A DNA stretch of 64,000 nucleotides from Proteus vulgaris (GCF_033708015.1 NZ_CP137920.1:2232001-2296000), one strand, 5' to 3'. Shown: positions 1-8,637, counted from the stretch's first letter. The notes: generated by a model not told the origin, from the sequence alone. A program made the numbers and translations.

Positions 1-839
1 CCTTGTGCTGTTGTGTTGGTTAATACCGTTTTATCCGTTGCCAATAAATTTTGGCTTGATAAAAACATTTTAATATTACGTGATGTTTTTGAACCACTTA
101 AAAAGTCTTGGCACGTAAAGTTTAATATAAAGGGAGTATATCCTGCTTTATTTACCGTTTTTGCCTCTTTAATACTAATTAATGGTAATGAAACAACTAA
201 ACCTGCATTAGAAAAATTACAGGTTGTCATCACTGGGTTATAAGTAATTTGCATCGGCTGTAAAAAAATATCGTTCTGATCAACGGGCCATTGCCAAGTT
301 AATAAAAATTGAATTAACTTGGTAACAATAGTCAATAACCATTGAACAAGTCCCATACTTGATGCATCTGAAGCTAAAATAACAGGATTTACAATCGCTG
401 TACTACCACTAACTTCTGTGTAATTGCTTGAGGGTTTACTGCTCAATAAGGTAAATTTCAAGGTAAAATTAGTATCTAAATCTGATGCGGGATGTGTGCC
501 CGCTGAAATATTCGTTACATTATCTTTTTCTAATGCCGTTAACGTAATAGAGACAAATTGCTTACCACCATTAAAACCAATTGTTCCCGTTCGACCATCA
601 TTAAAAGGTGAAGCAATTCCTACTGTATTGGGAAATAATCCTCTTGCTGTGCATTTAAATGTACCAGGAAATGTTGTTCTGCTCGTTTTGGTGATTGTTG
701 TTGAAGTTGCATTTAAATCTGCAGATAAATCAAAACTCACATTGGGTGCAGTAATAGTGCTATCGGGTTTACAGTTAGCAATAGCTTGCTGACTTATTGT
801 TCCTAATAGCATTAAAAATATAAAGGCAGATGATTTCAT
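1..839 (-). CDS. Fimbrial tip/adhesin-like subunit (C-terminus beyond the window)
   Basis: Translation from an ATG at 839 stays open to the window edge (about 279 codons). It begins MKSSAFIFLMLLGTISQQAIA, a signal peptide cleaved before NCKPDST. Paired cysteines recur (NCK, FKC, TTCNF, FTCQDF), as in two-domain fimbrial adhesins with an N-terminal lectin-like part and a C-terminal pilin part. It is the last gene of a pilin-chaperone-usher-tip order and starts 11 bases after the usher stop, so translation is probably coupled. Role inferred: the distal subunit carrying receptor binding. Which receptor cannot be told, and the C-terminal donor-strand region is not visible. Confidence 0.75.
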   Translation of the reverse strand, partial: MKSSAFIFLMLLGTISQQAIANCKPDSTITAPNVSFDLSADLNATSTTITKTSRTTFPGTFKCTARGLFPNTVGIASPFNDGRTGTIGFNGGKQFVSITLTALEKDNVTNISAGTHPASDLDTNFTLKFTLLSSKPSSNYTEVSGSTAIVNPVILASDASSMGLVQWLLTIVTKLIQFLLTWQWPVDQNDIFLQPMQITYNPVMTTCNFSNAGLVVSLPLISIKEAKTVNKAGYTPFILNFTCQDFLSGSKTSRNIKMFLSSQNLLATDKTVLTNTTAQ

Positions 840-850
840 ATGGCGTTCCT

Positions 851-3364
851 TTATCGACAAATATTACTATTTTTATCCATCGTATTAACTAAATGATTAA
901 TCACACACTCTGTTTTTCCTGTTTCATTTAATTTAATCGAGATAGAAGAAGGTAATGCATCGCTTTTAAAATAAAGTACACTCGATTGCCCCACATAACC
1001 GATACTCTGTTTTTTATTATTTAAAATTTCAGTACCGAAAGGTAAGCTTTCATTATTTTCTAAAGATGCTCTAATAATAAAAGTTTGGCGTTGATCCGTG
1101 GTTAGTGAGAGATGATTAACCGCACCTAAATAAGGCGTAACATGCGTTATATTTCCTACAACTTCTGCATTCGATGGATATTCTGTATTCGTTAACACAT
1201 AGGTGTTAGTACGATAAGGGATCGTATTCGCCACTAAAACAACACCATGATTATTAGTTAATGTCGCTTTATTCCCATTTACCATCATATTATTCGCCAT
1301 AGGGGCTTCAATAATGGTATACGTATTTCCTGTATCTCCAGAAAATACAATATGATTAGGAATAGCGACAATCGTTCCTCTAGTGCCTAATCCTCCTTGG
1401 CGATAATTATTGGCTTCAGTGTAAGAGGCAGATAAGGTGCTATAAGGATGTCGATAACTCATATTCGCGCCGATTAAATTATTGCCACCCGTTTGATTTG
1501 AGCTGGTTAAAGTATAATTGATCAAATCATCTTGACCCGCAGTTCCACTTATACTCAATGTAGATTGCTGATAGCGTGAATCAGTCGCATAAACTGAAGT
1601 ATTAATATTGGCTCTTTTGTCAAAAAATGAAATTGGCACACTGACGTTTAAATAATAACGAGTTTCTTCTTTATTATCGTAATTTCTTAATTTCGATACA
1701 GAAAAATTATAAGCAATATCTTTATAGTTATTTGAATAACCTAACTGATACTCACGATTACTCTCATCCGTATTCCAATAGTTTCGATGTGTTCCTGAAA
1801 GAAAAATAACGCCACGCTGCCCACCTAAATATTGATTAAGATTTACAGTAAACGTATTTTTTGCTCTAGAACCTCGTAATGCATCAAACGTTGTGAGATC
1901 TAAATCAGAAGAAGCATTATTATTCCCCTGCTGTTTAGCAAGATCATGTTGATAATCTTTCCAAGCCTGATAGTTGTCATGAGCGTAAATTGAGTCCACA
2001 AAGCTATAATAATCACGGGTAGAGTAACGATAAGCCGCCAATGTTAAATTCGTTAGTGTCGCATCCATATATTTGCTATATGAGAGACGAAAACTTTGTC
2101 CTGTTTTTTTGTCTTTTTGTAAATCTGCACTTGCATGAGTAATATCAGCAGAAATCGCCCCAAACTTAAAATTCCAACCACTACCAATCAATGCTGAATA
2201 ATAATCTTCACTGACAATGCCACCTGCATAAAGCGTAACCAGATTATTTAAACCATAATGAAGTTCACCTTGCACAAATTTAGGTCGGTAATCTGTATTG
2301 TTTATTCGTGACTCTCCCAGTATCACGTTATAACGATAAACCCCTTCTTTTAGCATGTCGGGAACGGCTGAAAATGGCACTGTAAATGACTCTCTTCTGC
2401 CATCGGCTTCTTGAATAACCACTAACAGATCACCCCCACCAGCCGTTGGCTGAATATCACGGAAAGAAAACTCACCCGGTGGTACATTCTCTTGAAAAAC
2501 TAAGTTTTCATTTTGATAAACACTAACTAATGCGTTTGTTTGTGCAACGCCACGAATAATAGGAGCAAATCCTTGGCTTGAATTAGGTAACATGCCCATT
2601 TCAGTTGCCAATGACGCTCCTCTAAATGAAATACTGGTAAAAAGTGTTGCCGGCGTATAAAAATCGCCAATTGTTAAGCCTGCGGTTATCTGGCTTAATG
2701 CTTTATAAACATAGCGTGTATTATTTTTCCATTGGCTTTTGCCATGAGAATAATAAGAGTAGTTAGATTCATCTCTAAATTGCCACGCGCCTAAATTAAT
2801 ACCTGAATTAATATTGGCAAAAAAATTCTCGTTATTGCTTTTACTTCCTTTTTTTTCTTTATAGTTATAATAGTTTAAATTATAAGACAATATCAGTGCA
2901 GAAATGCCTTGCTCCCAATAACTGGGGTCTACATACCCTACTTCTGATTGTTTAACAGAGATCTGAGGTGCAGTGATATCGAGCCTTAATCTATTAACAT
3001 CTAATGTTGAAGCAACCCCTGTTGCCAACTCATTGGATAAAATTGTGTTGTTCTGTGCTATTTTTTGTTTTGCTAACAACGATAAATTTAAACCTAACTT
3101 ATTTACATCATTCGGTTCAAAACTAATACCTGCATTATTCCCTAGCACATTGACTTCAAATTGTCCTTTCCATACTTGATTAATATAAACATCGACTAGT
3201 TGTTTTCCTTCTGGAATTTTGTCATCAATATAAAATCGTGAAATATCACTATTCTTTGATTTTCCTACTAATAAAGATGTATCAAATCCCTCTGCATACA
3301 GATCCTGAGCATAACTTTGTATTCCTAAAAAAATAAGGATTGAGAGATATTTTGGATTATTCAC
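851..3364 (-). CDS. Fimbrial outer-membrane usher protein
   Basis: Usher (PapC/FimD/MrpC family) forming the outer-membrane pore that receives chaperone-subunit complexes and extrudes the fimbria. About 837 residues from a GTG start, the usual usher length. The frame stays open upstream to 3436, but that would overlap the chaperone gene. Starting at the GTG gives NNPKYLSILIFLGIQSYA, a good signal peptide, then the typical N-terminal domain (FDTSLLVGKS, VDVYINQVWKGQFEV). The barrel contains GDFYTP, FRGASLATEMGMLP, GFAPIIRGVA and the plug-region pattern VPPGEFSFRDI. The C-terminal part ends with a cysteine-containing domain. It starts 13 bases after the chaperone stop and is followed by the tip gene. 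Confidence 0.93.
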   Translation of the reverse strand: MNNPKYLSILIFLGIQSYAQDLYAEGFDTSLLVGKSKNSDISRFYIDDKIPEGKQLVDVYINQVWKGQFEVNVLGNNAGISFEPNDVNKLGLNLSLLAKQKIAQNNTILSNELATGVASTLDVNRLRLDITAPQISVKQSEVGYVDPSYWEQGISALILSYNLNYYNYKEKKGSKSNNENFFANINSGINLGAWQFRDESNYSYYSHGKSQWKNNTRYVYKALSQITAGLTIGDFYTPATLFTSISFRGASLATEMGMLPNSSQGFAPIIRGVAQTNALVSVYQNENLVFQENVPPGEFSFRDIQPTAGGGDLLVVIQEADGRRESFTVPFSAVPDMLKEGVYRYNVILGESRINNTDYRPKFVQGELHYGLNNLVTLYAGGIVSEDYYSALIGSGWNFKFGAISADITHASADLQKDKKTGQSFRLSYSKYMDATLTNLTLAAYRYSTRDYYSFVDSIYAHDNYQAWKDYQHDLAKQQGNNNASSDLDLTTFDALRGSRAKNTFTVNLNQYLGGQRGVIFLSGTHRNYWNTDESNREYQLGYSNNYKDIAYNFSVSKLRNYDNKEETRYYLNVSVPISFFDKRANINTSVYATDSRYQQSTLSISGTAGQDDLINYTLTSSNQTGGNNLIGANMSYRHPYSTLSASYTEANNYRQGGLGTRGTIVAIPNHIVFSGDTGNTYTIIEAPMANNMMVNGNKATLTNNHGVVLVANTIPYRTNTYVLTNTEYPSNAEVVGNITHVTPYLGAVNHLSLTTDQRQTFIIRASLENNESLPFGTEILNNKKQSIGYVGQSSVLYFKSDALPSSISIKLNETGKTECVINHLVNTMDKNSNICR

Positions 3365-3377
3365 GATGTTATCTCGA

Positions 3378-4070
3378 TTAGAGTTTAATATTCTGTGATT
3401 TATAAACACCAAAATCATCAACATAAATAACAACAACGGAATTACTTATTAATCTATTAATTAAAGGTAACTCACGAGAAGATTGTGGAGGGATCATTTC
3501 AGAATCAGTAAGCGTAAGACGTGGTGTCTCTTGTGTAGAAATAGATGCGATTGTGAAATGATATTGTGAGTTATTTTTAACTAAAACTTTATTACCATTT
3601 AATTGATAAGTAACTTTTTCATTAATACGCTCTGGATTATCAGTAAGTCCTTCAGGTCGATAGAAAATTTTAATTCTTGTTTTCATTGCTAATTGAAGAT
3701 AGCTTTTTCCTTTTAGTACTTCCGCATTCTCTGGAATATCCAAAATATTTAAATAATAGACTTGCTCAATATTGCCCGATGATGTTTTATCAGTATTTTT
3801 TATTTTTAATGTTTGACCTTGCCTACCTGCAATTTTTACAATCGGTGGATATAAATAAAAAGGAGAGTTTGCATCTTCAGGTGTTGAATTTATGTCACCA
3901 TCATCTATCCAACTTTGTACTAATGAAGCTAAATCACCATTATTAGTTAATTGAATATTAACACTGTCTGTTCCTTCATGATAGATAACACGAGTACCAT
4001 TAATAATAATATTCGCTAATACAGTCGAGGGTAATATCAAGATAATTAAAAGAAATATTAATTTTTTCAT
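3378..4070 (-). CDS. Periplasmic fimbrial chaperone
   Basis: PapD/FimC-type chaperone that folds subunits in the periplasm by donor-strand complementation. The start at MKKLIFLLIILILPSTVLA gives a clear signal peptide and a ribosome site (GGGG) just upstream; the longer open frame would run into the pilin gene. About 230 residues, normal for the family. Seen: the G1-type stretch GTRVIYHEGTD with the conserved Arg of the cleft, and YLQLAMKTRIKIFYRPEGL, the family signature with the conserved Lys. The C-terminal domain ends VVIYVDDFGVY. It lies between pilin and usher; the 46-base gap before it holds a hairpin that probably lowers its expression relative to pilin. Confidence 0.93.
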   Translation of the reverse strand: MKKLIFLLIILILPSTVLANIIINGTRVIYHEGTDSVNIQLTNNGDLASLVQSWIDDGDINSTPEDANSPFYLYPPIVKIAGRQGQTLKIKNTDKTSSGNIEQVYYLNILDIPENAEVLKGKSYLQLAMKTRIKIFYRPEGLTDNPERINEKVTYQLNGNKVLVKNNSQYHFTIASISTQETPRLTLTDSEMIPPQSSRELPLINRLISNSVVVIYVDDFGVYKSQNIKL

Positions 4071-4082
4071 TATAAGCCCCCA

Positions 4083-4113
4083 AAAAAGCCAGACCCATTG
4101 AGTCTGGCTTTTT
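4083..4113 (-). terminator. Hairpin between pilin and chaperone genes
   Basis: A 12-base stem (AAAAAGCCAGAC / GTCTGGCTTTTT) with a 7-base loop starts 3 bases after the pilin stop codon. On the minus strand it ends in a T run, so it has the form of an intrinsic terminator. Placed inside the operon it should act as a partial terminator or 3'-end stabiliser that makes pilin mRNA outnumber assembly-gene mRNA. Confidence 0.85.
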
Positions 4114-4116
4114 ATA

Positions 4117-4707
4117 TTATAAATAAGATACTGTATAAATAACGCTAGAATGCACGGGCCCTGTTTTAGCCGCCGTCGCATTTGTTTTATAATAACTGGC
4201 AATTAAACGCAGAGTATCTGAATCTGGTGCTGTTTTATCACCTTTAATGCCTGTATCAAAAGTTGCATTCAGTGGTATCGCAACCGTAGGTGCGGCGGGT
4301 GTTGATAAACTAAAACCAACATTTTTTGCCACTAAGGGATCATTTTCATTAGTGGTATCATTGACTAAATATAATCCATTTGTGGATATGGTATTTGCAG
4401 ATGAGAAATGTATCTTTAAATTACTTCCACTCGGCGTAGATGCTGGCGCACAATCAGAGAATGTCAAAGCAAACTCTTTTTGATTTTTGGCAATAACAGT
4501 ATTTGCCGTTGTTCCAGCATCCGTTACAGTAATAGGATCTAATAAAATGGAAAAGTCCGCACTATTTCCTCCATTAATTGTACAAGTGGTATCACTAATG
4601 GCACCAGAGAAAGAAATTATTCCACCAGCGCTGTTGGTTGCGGCAAATGCCGACGTCGACAATATAGCCACTGATAATAATGACAGTGGGAGTTTATTTT
4701 TAAACAT
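4117..4707 (-). CDS. Major fimbrial subunit (pilin)
   Basis: Type-1-like pilin of about 196 residues. ATG at 4707 lies 6 bases after a GGGG ribosome site and gives MFKNKLPLSLLSVAILSTSAFA, a signal peptide ending at AFA. The mature protein has the pilin hallmarks: GGIISFSGAISDTTCTI near the N-terminus, a second cysteine (SDCAPAS) for the intrachain disulfide, and a C-terminal beta-strand ending in an aromatic motif (SSVIYTVSYL). First gene of the operon, followed at once by a strong hairpin, as expected for the most abundant subunit. It differs clearly in sequence from the pilin at 34784-35344. Confidence 0.92.
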   Translation of the reverse strand: MFKNKLPLSLLSVAILSTSAFAATNSAGGIISFSGAISDTTCTINGGNSADFSILLDPITVTDAGTTANTVIAKNQKEFALTFSDCAPASTPSGSNLKIHFSSANTISTNGLYLVNDTTNENDPLVAKNVGFSLSTPAAPTVAIPLNATFDTGIKGDKTAPDSDTLRLIASYYKTNATAAKTGPVHSSVIYTVSYL

Positions 4708-4719
4708 ATATAACCCCAA

Positions 4720-5101
4720 GAATAGATAAATATTTAATTAGCAAAAATAAGCTTCTATTATTGCCATCATTAACTAAAGGTGAAGAATGAAGACCCTAGT
4801 CAATTTGATATTAGTCATACTTTAAAAAACCAACAGAGCAATTTATTGAGTTTTTTAAAATTGTGATTTAAGTCAAACATAATTGGAGTTGTATTTAATA
4901 AATATATGAAATATTAATATTCTATCATTATCATCTAATTGAAATATTATAAACCAAAAAACAATAACAATTAATTTATTAATAACTAATCAGAAAAGGA
5001 ATGCTTATTAATTGACTTGTTTTGATAATCTTTTATTCAACTTAAATGTTCTATAATTAATAAAAAAGATAAATAAATAGTTTATTTAAAGATATAAATA
5101 A
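4720..5101. promoter_or_regulatory. AT-rich promoter region of the first fimbrial operon
   Basis: About 380 bases without a plausible gene between the pilin start and the phoH terminator; very AT-rich. It must hold the pilin promoter. An FNR-like dyad, GTGAT-TTAA-GTCAA at 4863-4876, matches 8 of the 10 defined bases of TTGAT-N4-ATCAA, about 160 bases upstream of the pilin start. I looked for long inverted repeats that would mark a phase-variable invertible promoter, as in mrp, and saw none. Confidence 0.4.
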
Positions 5102-5129
5102 AAAAGGTCACATTAATATGTGACCTTTT
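5102..5129 (-). terminator. Intrinsic terminator of phoH
   Basis: Perfect 12-base stem AAAAGGTCACAT / ATGTGACCTTTT with a 4-base loop, 30 bases past the phoH stop. The A and T tracts on both sides let it work in either direction. Confidence 0.88.
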
Positions 5130-5159
5130 AATTTTTATACAAAATTTCGCATACTCTCT

Positions 5160-5945
5160 TTAATCATTATAAGCTGCAAGTACATGCTGACATAATGTAG
5201 AGCGTACACAATCTTCTTGCATAAATTTAATCACCCCTACTCGGTTATTAGCCTCAAATCGAACCAGTGCATCTGCTAATCCAGACGGTACATTAGCAGG
5301 TAAATCACACTGTGTAATATCCCCATTGACGACAACGGTGACATTTTCACCCATTCTAGTTAGAAATAATTTCATTTGATTTACAGTAACATTCTGCGCT
5401 TCATCTAAAATAACAAATGCATTTTCAAAAGTACGACCTCGCATATAAGCGAAAGGCGCAATTTCGACTTTACCAATTTCAGGCCGTAGACAATATTGTA
5501 AAAATGAAGCGCCTAAACGTTTAACTAATACGTCGTAAACAGGACGAAAATAAGGTGCAAACTTTTCAGCAATATCTCCGGGTAAAAAACCGAGGTCTTC
5601 ATCAGCTTGCAATACTGGTCGAGTCACTATAATACGCTCTATTTCTTTATTAATTAAAGCATCGGCGGCCATTGCAGCACTAAGAAAAGTTTTACCACAG
5701 CCAGCTTCCCCTGTGGCAAAGATAAGATTCTGATGTTTAATTGCATTTATATATTGACGTTGAGCTTCGTTGCGAGGCGATAATACACGCTCATCACGTT
5801 TTTCTCTCGCCATACCAATCGTATCGATATCCCCAAAGCCTGGTAAAACCATAACATTATCTCGATGCGCTCCATTACGTTGTTCTTTACGTGAGGTGCG
5901 TTTATTTTCTCGGCGTAAACGTGTTGCTGCTTTTTGTCTACTCAT
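5160..5945 (-). CDS. phoH: PhoH family ATPase (phosphate-starvation inducible)
   Basis: Cytoplasmic P-loop NTPase of the PhoH family, 261 residues. Basic N-terminus, then Walker A GEAGCGKT (residues 79-86), the helicase-like segment VTRPVLQADEDLGFLPGD, and Walker B FVILDEAQN (about 177-185). The sequence follows the E. coli phoH/psiH product, although it is shorter than the E. coli protein as I recall it; the exact biochemical role of the family is unsettled. A Pho box about 245 bases upstream (6191-6208) supports PhoB control and the symbol. The gene is monocistronic: its own terminator lies downstream, and a long structured leader with short ORFs precedes it. Confidence 0.87.
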   Translation of the reverse strand: MSRQKAATRLRRENKRTSRKEQRNGAHRDNVMVLPGFGDIDTIGMAREKRDERVLSPRNEAQRQYINAIKHQNLIFATGEAGCGKTFLSAAMAADALINKEIERIIVTRPVLQADEDLGFLPGDIAEKFAPYFRPVYDVLVKRLGASFLQYCLRPEIGKVEIAPFAYMRGRTFENAFVILDEAQNVTVNQMKLFLTRMGENVTVVVNGDITQCDLPANVPSGLADALVRFEANNRVGVIKFMQEDCVRSTLCQHVLAAYND

Positions 5946-6025
5946 AGTGGTATTTACCCTTGTTAGTCTTCAAAAAGTCATCGACATCTCTGTTTATATT
6001 CCATTCACTTACCGATGAGTCCCCT

Positions 6026-6145
6026 TCAGACTCGGTTTAGTCGCAGAAAACAAAAAAACCGGTCACAATCCTGAACATTAAACATCAATGAACGGTTGTT
6101 GCCGGTTTTCTGTAAGTAACGAGATATTTCCATTGCTTCTGTCAT
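6026..6145 (-). CDS. Candidate 39-residue leader peptide upstream of phoH
   Basis: ATG at 6145 lies 7 bases after a GGGG ribosome site and opens a 39-codon frame (starts MTEAMEISRYLQKTGNN, ends RLNRV). It runs through the whole terminator-like hairpin at 6052-6109. An overlapping frame from ATG 6149 (23 codons, starts MNDRSNGN) stops inside the hairpin loop at 6078. Translation of the longer frame would melt the hairpin and permit read-through into phoH, so it could act as a leader peptide. I recognise no homologue; the function is inferred only from position. Confidence 0.35.
   Translation of the reverse strand: MTEAMEISRYLQKTGNNRSLMFNVQDCDRFFCFLRLNRV
6052..6109 (-). terminator. Terminator-like hairpin in the phoH leader (putative attenuator)
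   Basis: On the minus strand the arms AAAACCGG and CCGGTTTT pair perfectly, with further inner pairing (ACAA/TTGT), and are followed by a run of seven T and then GTTTT. That is the form of an intrinsic terminator, but it sits about 105 bases upstream of phoH and downstream of the Pho box, inside a short ORF. A second small hairpin (GAGTC/GACTC, near 6014-6034) follows before phoH. Confidence 0.55.
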
Positions 6146-6190
6146 TCATATTCCCCATCATGGAGTTAGAGTGAAAATTAACGAAGCTTT

Positions 6191-6208
6191 ATGACAGTAT
6201 AATGACAA
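6191..6208 (-). promoter_or_regulatory. Pho box (PhoB site) for phoH
   Basis: On the minus strand the sequence reads TTGTCAT-TATA-CTGTCAT: two 7-base direct repeats of the PhoB half-site CTGTCAT separated by four AT bases, with one mismatch in 14 repeat bases. An AT-rich -10-like stretch (TTAATT) follows at a suitable distance. The resulting transcript would have a leader of about 230 bases before phoH. Confidence 0.8.
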
Positions 6209-6295
6209 AAGAAAAATATTTTCAATACTGAGATGCTTTATAACGAGATAGACTTAACATAAAAATAACAATAAATGTTATTTTAGGGGGAGTTA

Positions 6296-6739
6296 ATGAA
6301 TTTTTTGCGATTACCTTTTATCTATTGGCTGCTACTTAACCTAATCCCATTTATCGGTTTTGAACTTCACTCTGGCTCTCTTAAAATGGGCTTCTTTTTT
6401 TACCTCGGTTTACTTACCATTACAACTTCTGGGATCTGGCTTTTTTATTGTCTCTCCTTTTTTATTAAACAAAAAACGTCTCCTAATCCCAATCACACAC
6501 CTCGGCAATTAGTGACAGCTGGTCCTTATAAAATAAGCCGCAATCCTATGTATCTCGGTTTTTTAGATATGAGTATTGGGTTGTTTTTTATTTTTGGTAA
6601 TTGGGGATTTTTAGGTGCGGCAATTGCGTTTTACTTTATTACTGATCGCTATACGATAGTACGTGAAGAAAAAATCTTAAGTGAATTATTTCCGCAAGCG
6701 TGGCAACAATATTGTCGCCACGTTCGTCGTTGGATGTAA
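6296..6739 (+). CDS. Isoprenylcysteine carboxyl methyltransferase-like membrane protein
   Basis: 147-residue integral membrane protein with four predicted hydrophobic segments (about 5-22, 31-55, 85-100, 100-120). The C-terminal half has the ICMT/PEMT-like signature: LVTAGPYKISRNPMYLGF, then REEKILSELF and WQQYCRHVRRWM. Family members use S-adenosylmethionine to methylate lipid or prenyl-cysteine acceptors, but bacterial members are mostly uncharacterised and the substrate is unknown. A strong ribosome site (AGGGGG) precedes the ATG. It is divergent from phoH, with the Pho box in the shared gap, and converges on endA with only 11 bases between. Confidence 0.75.
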   Translation: MNFLRLPFIYWLLLNLIPFIGFELHSGSLKMGFFFYLGLLTITTSGIWLFYCLSFFIKQKTSPNPNHTPRQLVTAGPYKISRNPMYLGFLDMSIGLFFIFGNWGFLGAAIAFYFITDRYTIVREEKILSELFPQAWQQYCRHVRRWM

Positions 6740-6750
6740 AATAATTACAA

Positions 6751-7734
6751 TTAAGGTTGTTTGCAGTTATTCGCTAAACGATAGCCAGCCTTAATCGCCT
6801 CGCTCTCTGTTTTAAACAAAACCGCATTTTTGTCTGACATTGTTTTATAACCCGAGCAATGTGAAAAATGGTAAATCTTACTATTTACATTACCTTTAAT
6901 ATCTTCAGATTGTGATGTGTTTATTTGCTTAGGTATTTCAGTTTTAGCTTTAGTCACTAACGTACTATTTGTTGCAGATAATCCAACACCACTGTTTTTA
7001 TGCCCTAATTGCCATTTCATTTCACCCGTCACAAAGGGATTGTGATATCCAACAATACGAGCAATACGGTTATCACGCTCTTTTTCCCATGCTGTTGGTG
7101 GATAAGCATTATCCCAAGCCATTAATAGCTGTTGTTGCTGACGTGACATAGAGAGGTTATAACGATCATGCAGATAGAAATAAACCCTTGCGACTTGACC
7201 TTTAACGTCATTACGAGGTTCAAAAGTCCGTGAAGAAAAATCAACACGGCTACGACATTGACCATATTGGTAAGGCGCTTTTGCAGGTAATTGTCCAAAA
7301 CTAAAATTGCTACGATCACCGTTAACTTCACCAATAGATGGCGCTAAATTGTGTAAATCCGCTTCAATTTTGCCAAATACAGGATCGTTTTTTACGCAAT
7401 TTGTTCGCCCTCCATTTTGCCAACATTGACGTTGATGACCAAAAACCCATGCAGGTACAATATGCTCCCACTCAATACGTTCCGCTCTCGTTTGCTGAGT
7501 TCTGACATTATAACCACAACTGGCTAAATCAACCCGTCCTCCAGATTTACCTACCCATTCCCAATCACAACCACAATAAATAGTACCTTGTGATTTTTGA
7601 TTTTGATCATAATAAATACGTTCTCTTGCTATCTCTTTTGCTTTTGTAAAATTTTCAGGAGCCTGAGCTTGAACATTTGATGTGATAAAAAACAAACTTA
7701 ATACAATCGCGGTATAGTGTAATATTTTTCTCAA
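6751..7734 (-). CDS. endA: Endonuclease I with extra C-terminal metal-binding-like domain
   Basis: Periplasmic/secreted DNA endonuclease. Signal peptide MRKILHYTAIVLSLFFITSNVQA, then an EndA catalytic domain to about residue 240: paired cysteines (YCGCDWEW), EWEHIVPAWVFGHQRQCW with the catalytic His91, DLHNLAPSIGEVNGDRSNF, and SMSRQQQQLLMAWDNAYPP. At 327 residues it is about 90 longer than E. coli EndA (about 235). After a polar linker the extra part ends in KIYHFSHCSGYK...FKTESEAIKAGYRLANNC (about 286-324), which resembles the small Ada-like zinc-binding domain attached to some secreted nucleases. Monocistronic; converges with the preceding plus-strand gene. Confidence 0.88.
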   Translation of the reverse strand: MRKILHYTAIVLSLFFITSNVQAQAPENFTKAKEIARERIYYDQNQKSQGTIYCGCDWEWVGKSGGRVDLASCGYNVRTQQTRAERIEWEHIVPAWVFGHQRQCWQNGGRTNCVKNDPVFGKIEADLHNLAPSIGEVNGDRSNFSFGQLPAKAPYQYGQCRSRVDFSSRTFEPRNDVKGQVARVYFYLHDRYNLSMSRQQQQLLMAWDNAYPPTAWEKERDNRIARIVGYHNPFVTGEMKWQLGHKNSGVGLSATNSTLVTKAKTEIPKQINTSQSEDIKGNVNSKIYHFSHCSGYKTMSDKNAVLFKTESEAIKAGYRLANNCKQP

Positions 7735-7988
7735 TGTGGTATCTGCCTTACTTTTTATTTTATTAAACCCAATAAGAATTATCTTTAATAACTCTCTGAT
7801 AACCTTATTTTTATTTATCCTAATATTACCTTTTTTTTATTTATTTTGGACAATCTTTCTTGCTATTTTTTGTATAAAAAAATAAAACAATAAGCGTGAA
7901 TGGTGATAGAAAAAGCCGTTATTCTCGACATTAACGCAAAAGGGATTTGCTATGGTTTAGTCCATCAATGATTTGGAGAAATTTAAAA

Positions 7989-8171
7989 ATGAATGAGAAT
8001 ATGCTGAATTTAATGGACGAATTAGTCGAGATAACAAAAAAGCATGCGAATAACGAAGATGTTAAAGCGCATGCCAGTTTAGAATCTGAGAATAAACTAC
8101 GAATTCAAATTATTATTTCCGATAAAAACGAACTGGATATTACATTAAACTCTCTACAACACGCAATATAA
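7989..8171 (+). CDS. Hypothetical 60-residue protein
   Basis: Small acidic soluble protein starting MNENMLNLMDELVEITKKHA, predicted helical at the N-terminus, then a beta-like C-terminal half (LRIQIIISDKNELDITLNSL). The frame is open 14 codons further upstream, but the ATG at 7989 is preceded by GGAG about 10 bases away and gives the more natural protein. No signal peptide or membrane segment. It ends 4 bases before the end of convergent yjjB, with no obvious terminator between. I do not recognise the family. Confidence 0.55.
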   Translation: MNENMLNLMDELVEITKKHANNEDVKAHASLESENKLRIQIIISDKNELDITLNSLQHAI

Positions 8172-8175
8172 GTCA

Positions 8176-8637
8176 TTATACACTCGGACGCTTGCGATAT
8201 AACCATAATCCCGGCAAGGATAGCCCGATAGAGAGCGCACCGACAATAAATGAAGCTTTAAGGAAATTAGTAACTAAAGCTTCAAAAATTTCTGCGCTAT
8301 AACCAATTTGTGTTAACTTCACCACTGAGATCATCGCGATATATGCATTTATTCCAGGGAACATTGGAATAACTGCGGCAACAGTAAAGACTTTAGGGTG
8401 TGCAAGCCACCAACGTGACCATTGAATACCAATGCACCCGACTAAAATAGCGGCACAAAAACTTGCCCATTCTATATTCATCCCACTCATGACTAAAACA
8501 GTGCGAGAGCCGTGACCTATTGCTCCTAATAATGCGCAATATTTTAATGCTCTTAAAGGCACATTAAATACCATTGCAAAACCCACAGCAGGAATAGCCG
8601 CTAAAACCATATCTTCAATTAGGGTAAGAATTATCAT
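8176..8637 (-). CDS. yjjB: Exporter subunit YjjB (ThrE-type C-terminal half)
   Basis: 153-residue membrane protein with four or five hydrophobic helices, corresponding to the short half of ThrE-like exporters (YjjB). Characteristic stretches: [48 protein letters not shown]. The start chosen ([10 protein letters not shown]) lies 2 bases after the yjjP stop, so the genes are translationally coupled; the longer open frame overlaps yjjP. In E. coli the YjjP-YjjB pair is reported to export succinate; ThrE homologues export threonine and serine. The substrate here is not visible. Confidence 0.88.
   Translation of the reverse strand: MIILTLIEDMVLAAIPAVGFAMVFNVPLRALKYCALLGAIGHGSRTVLVMSGMNIEWASFCAAILVGCIGIQWSRWWLAHPKVFTVAAVIPMFPGINAYIAMISVVKLTQIGYSAEIFEALVTNFLKASFIVGALSIGLSLPGLWLYRKRPSV

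Noticed and set aside
4720..5101. Possible phase-variable invertible promoter before the first fimbrial operon
   Set aside because: No pair of long inverted repeats and no recombinase gene in the neighbourhood.
7933..7952. ACGCAAAAGGGATTTGCT resembling a PurR box
   Set aside because: The central CG is absent; only about half of the operator is present.
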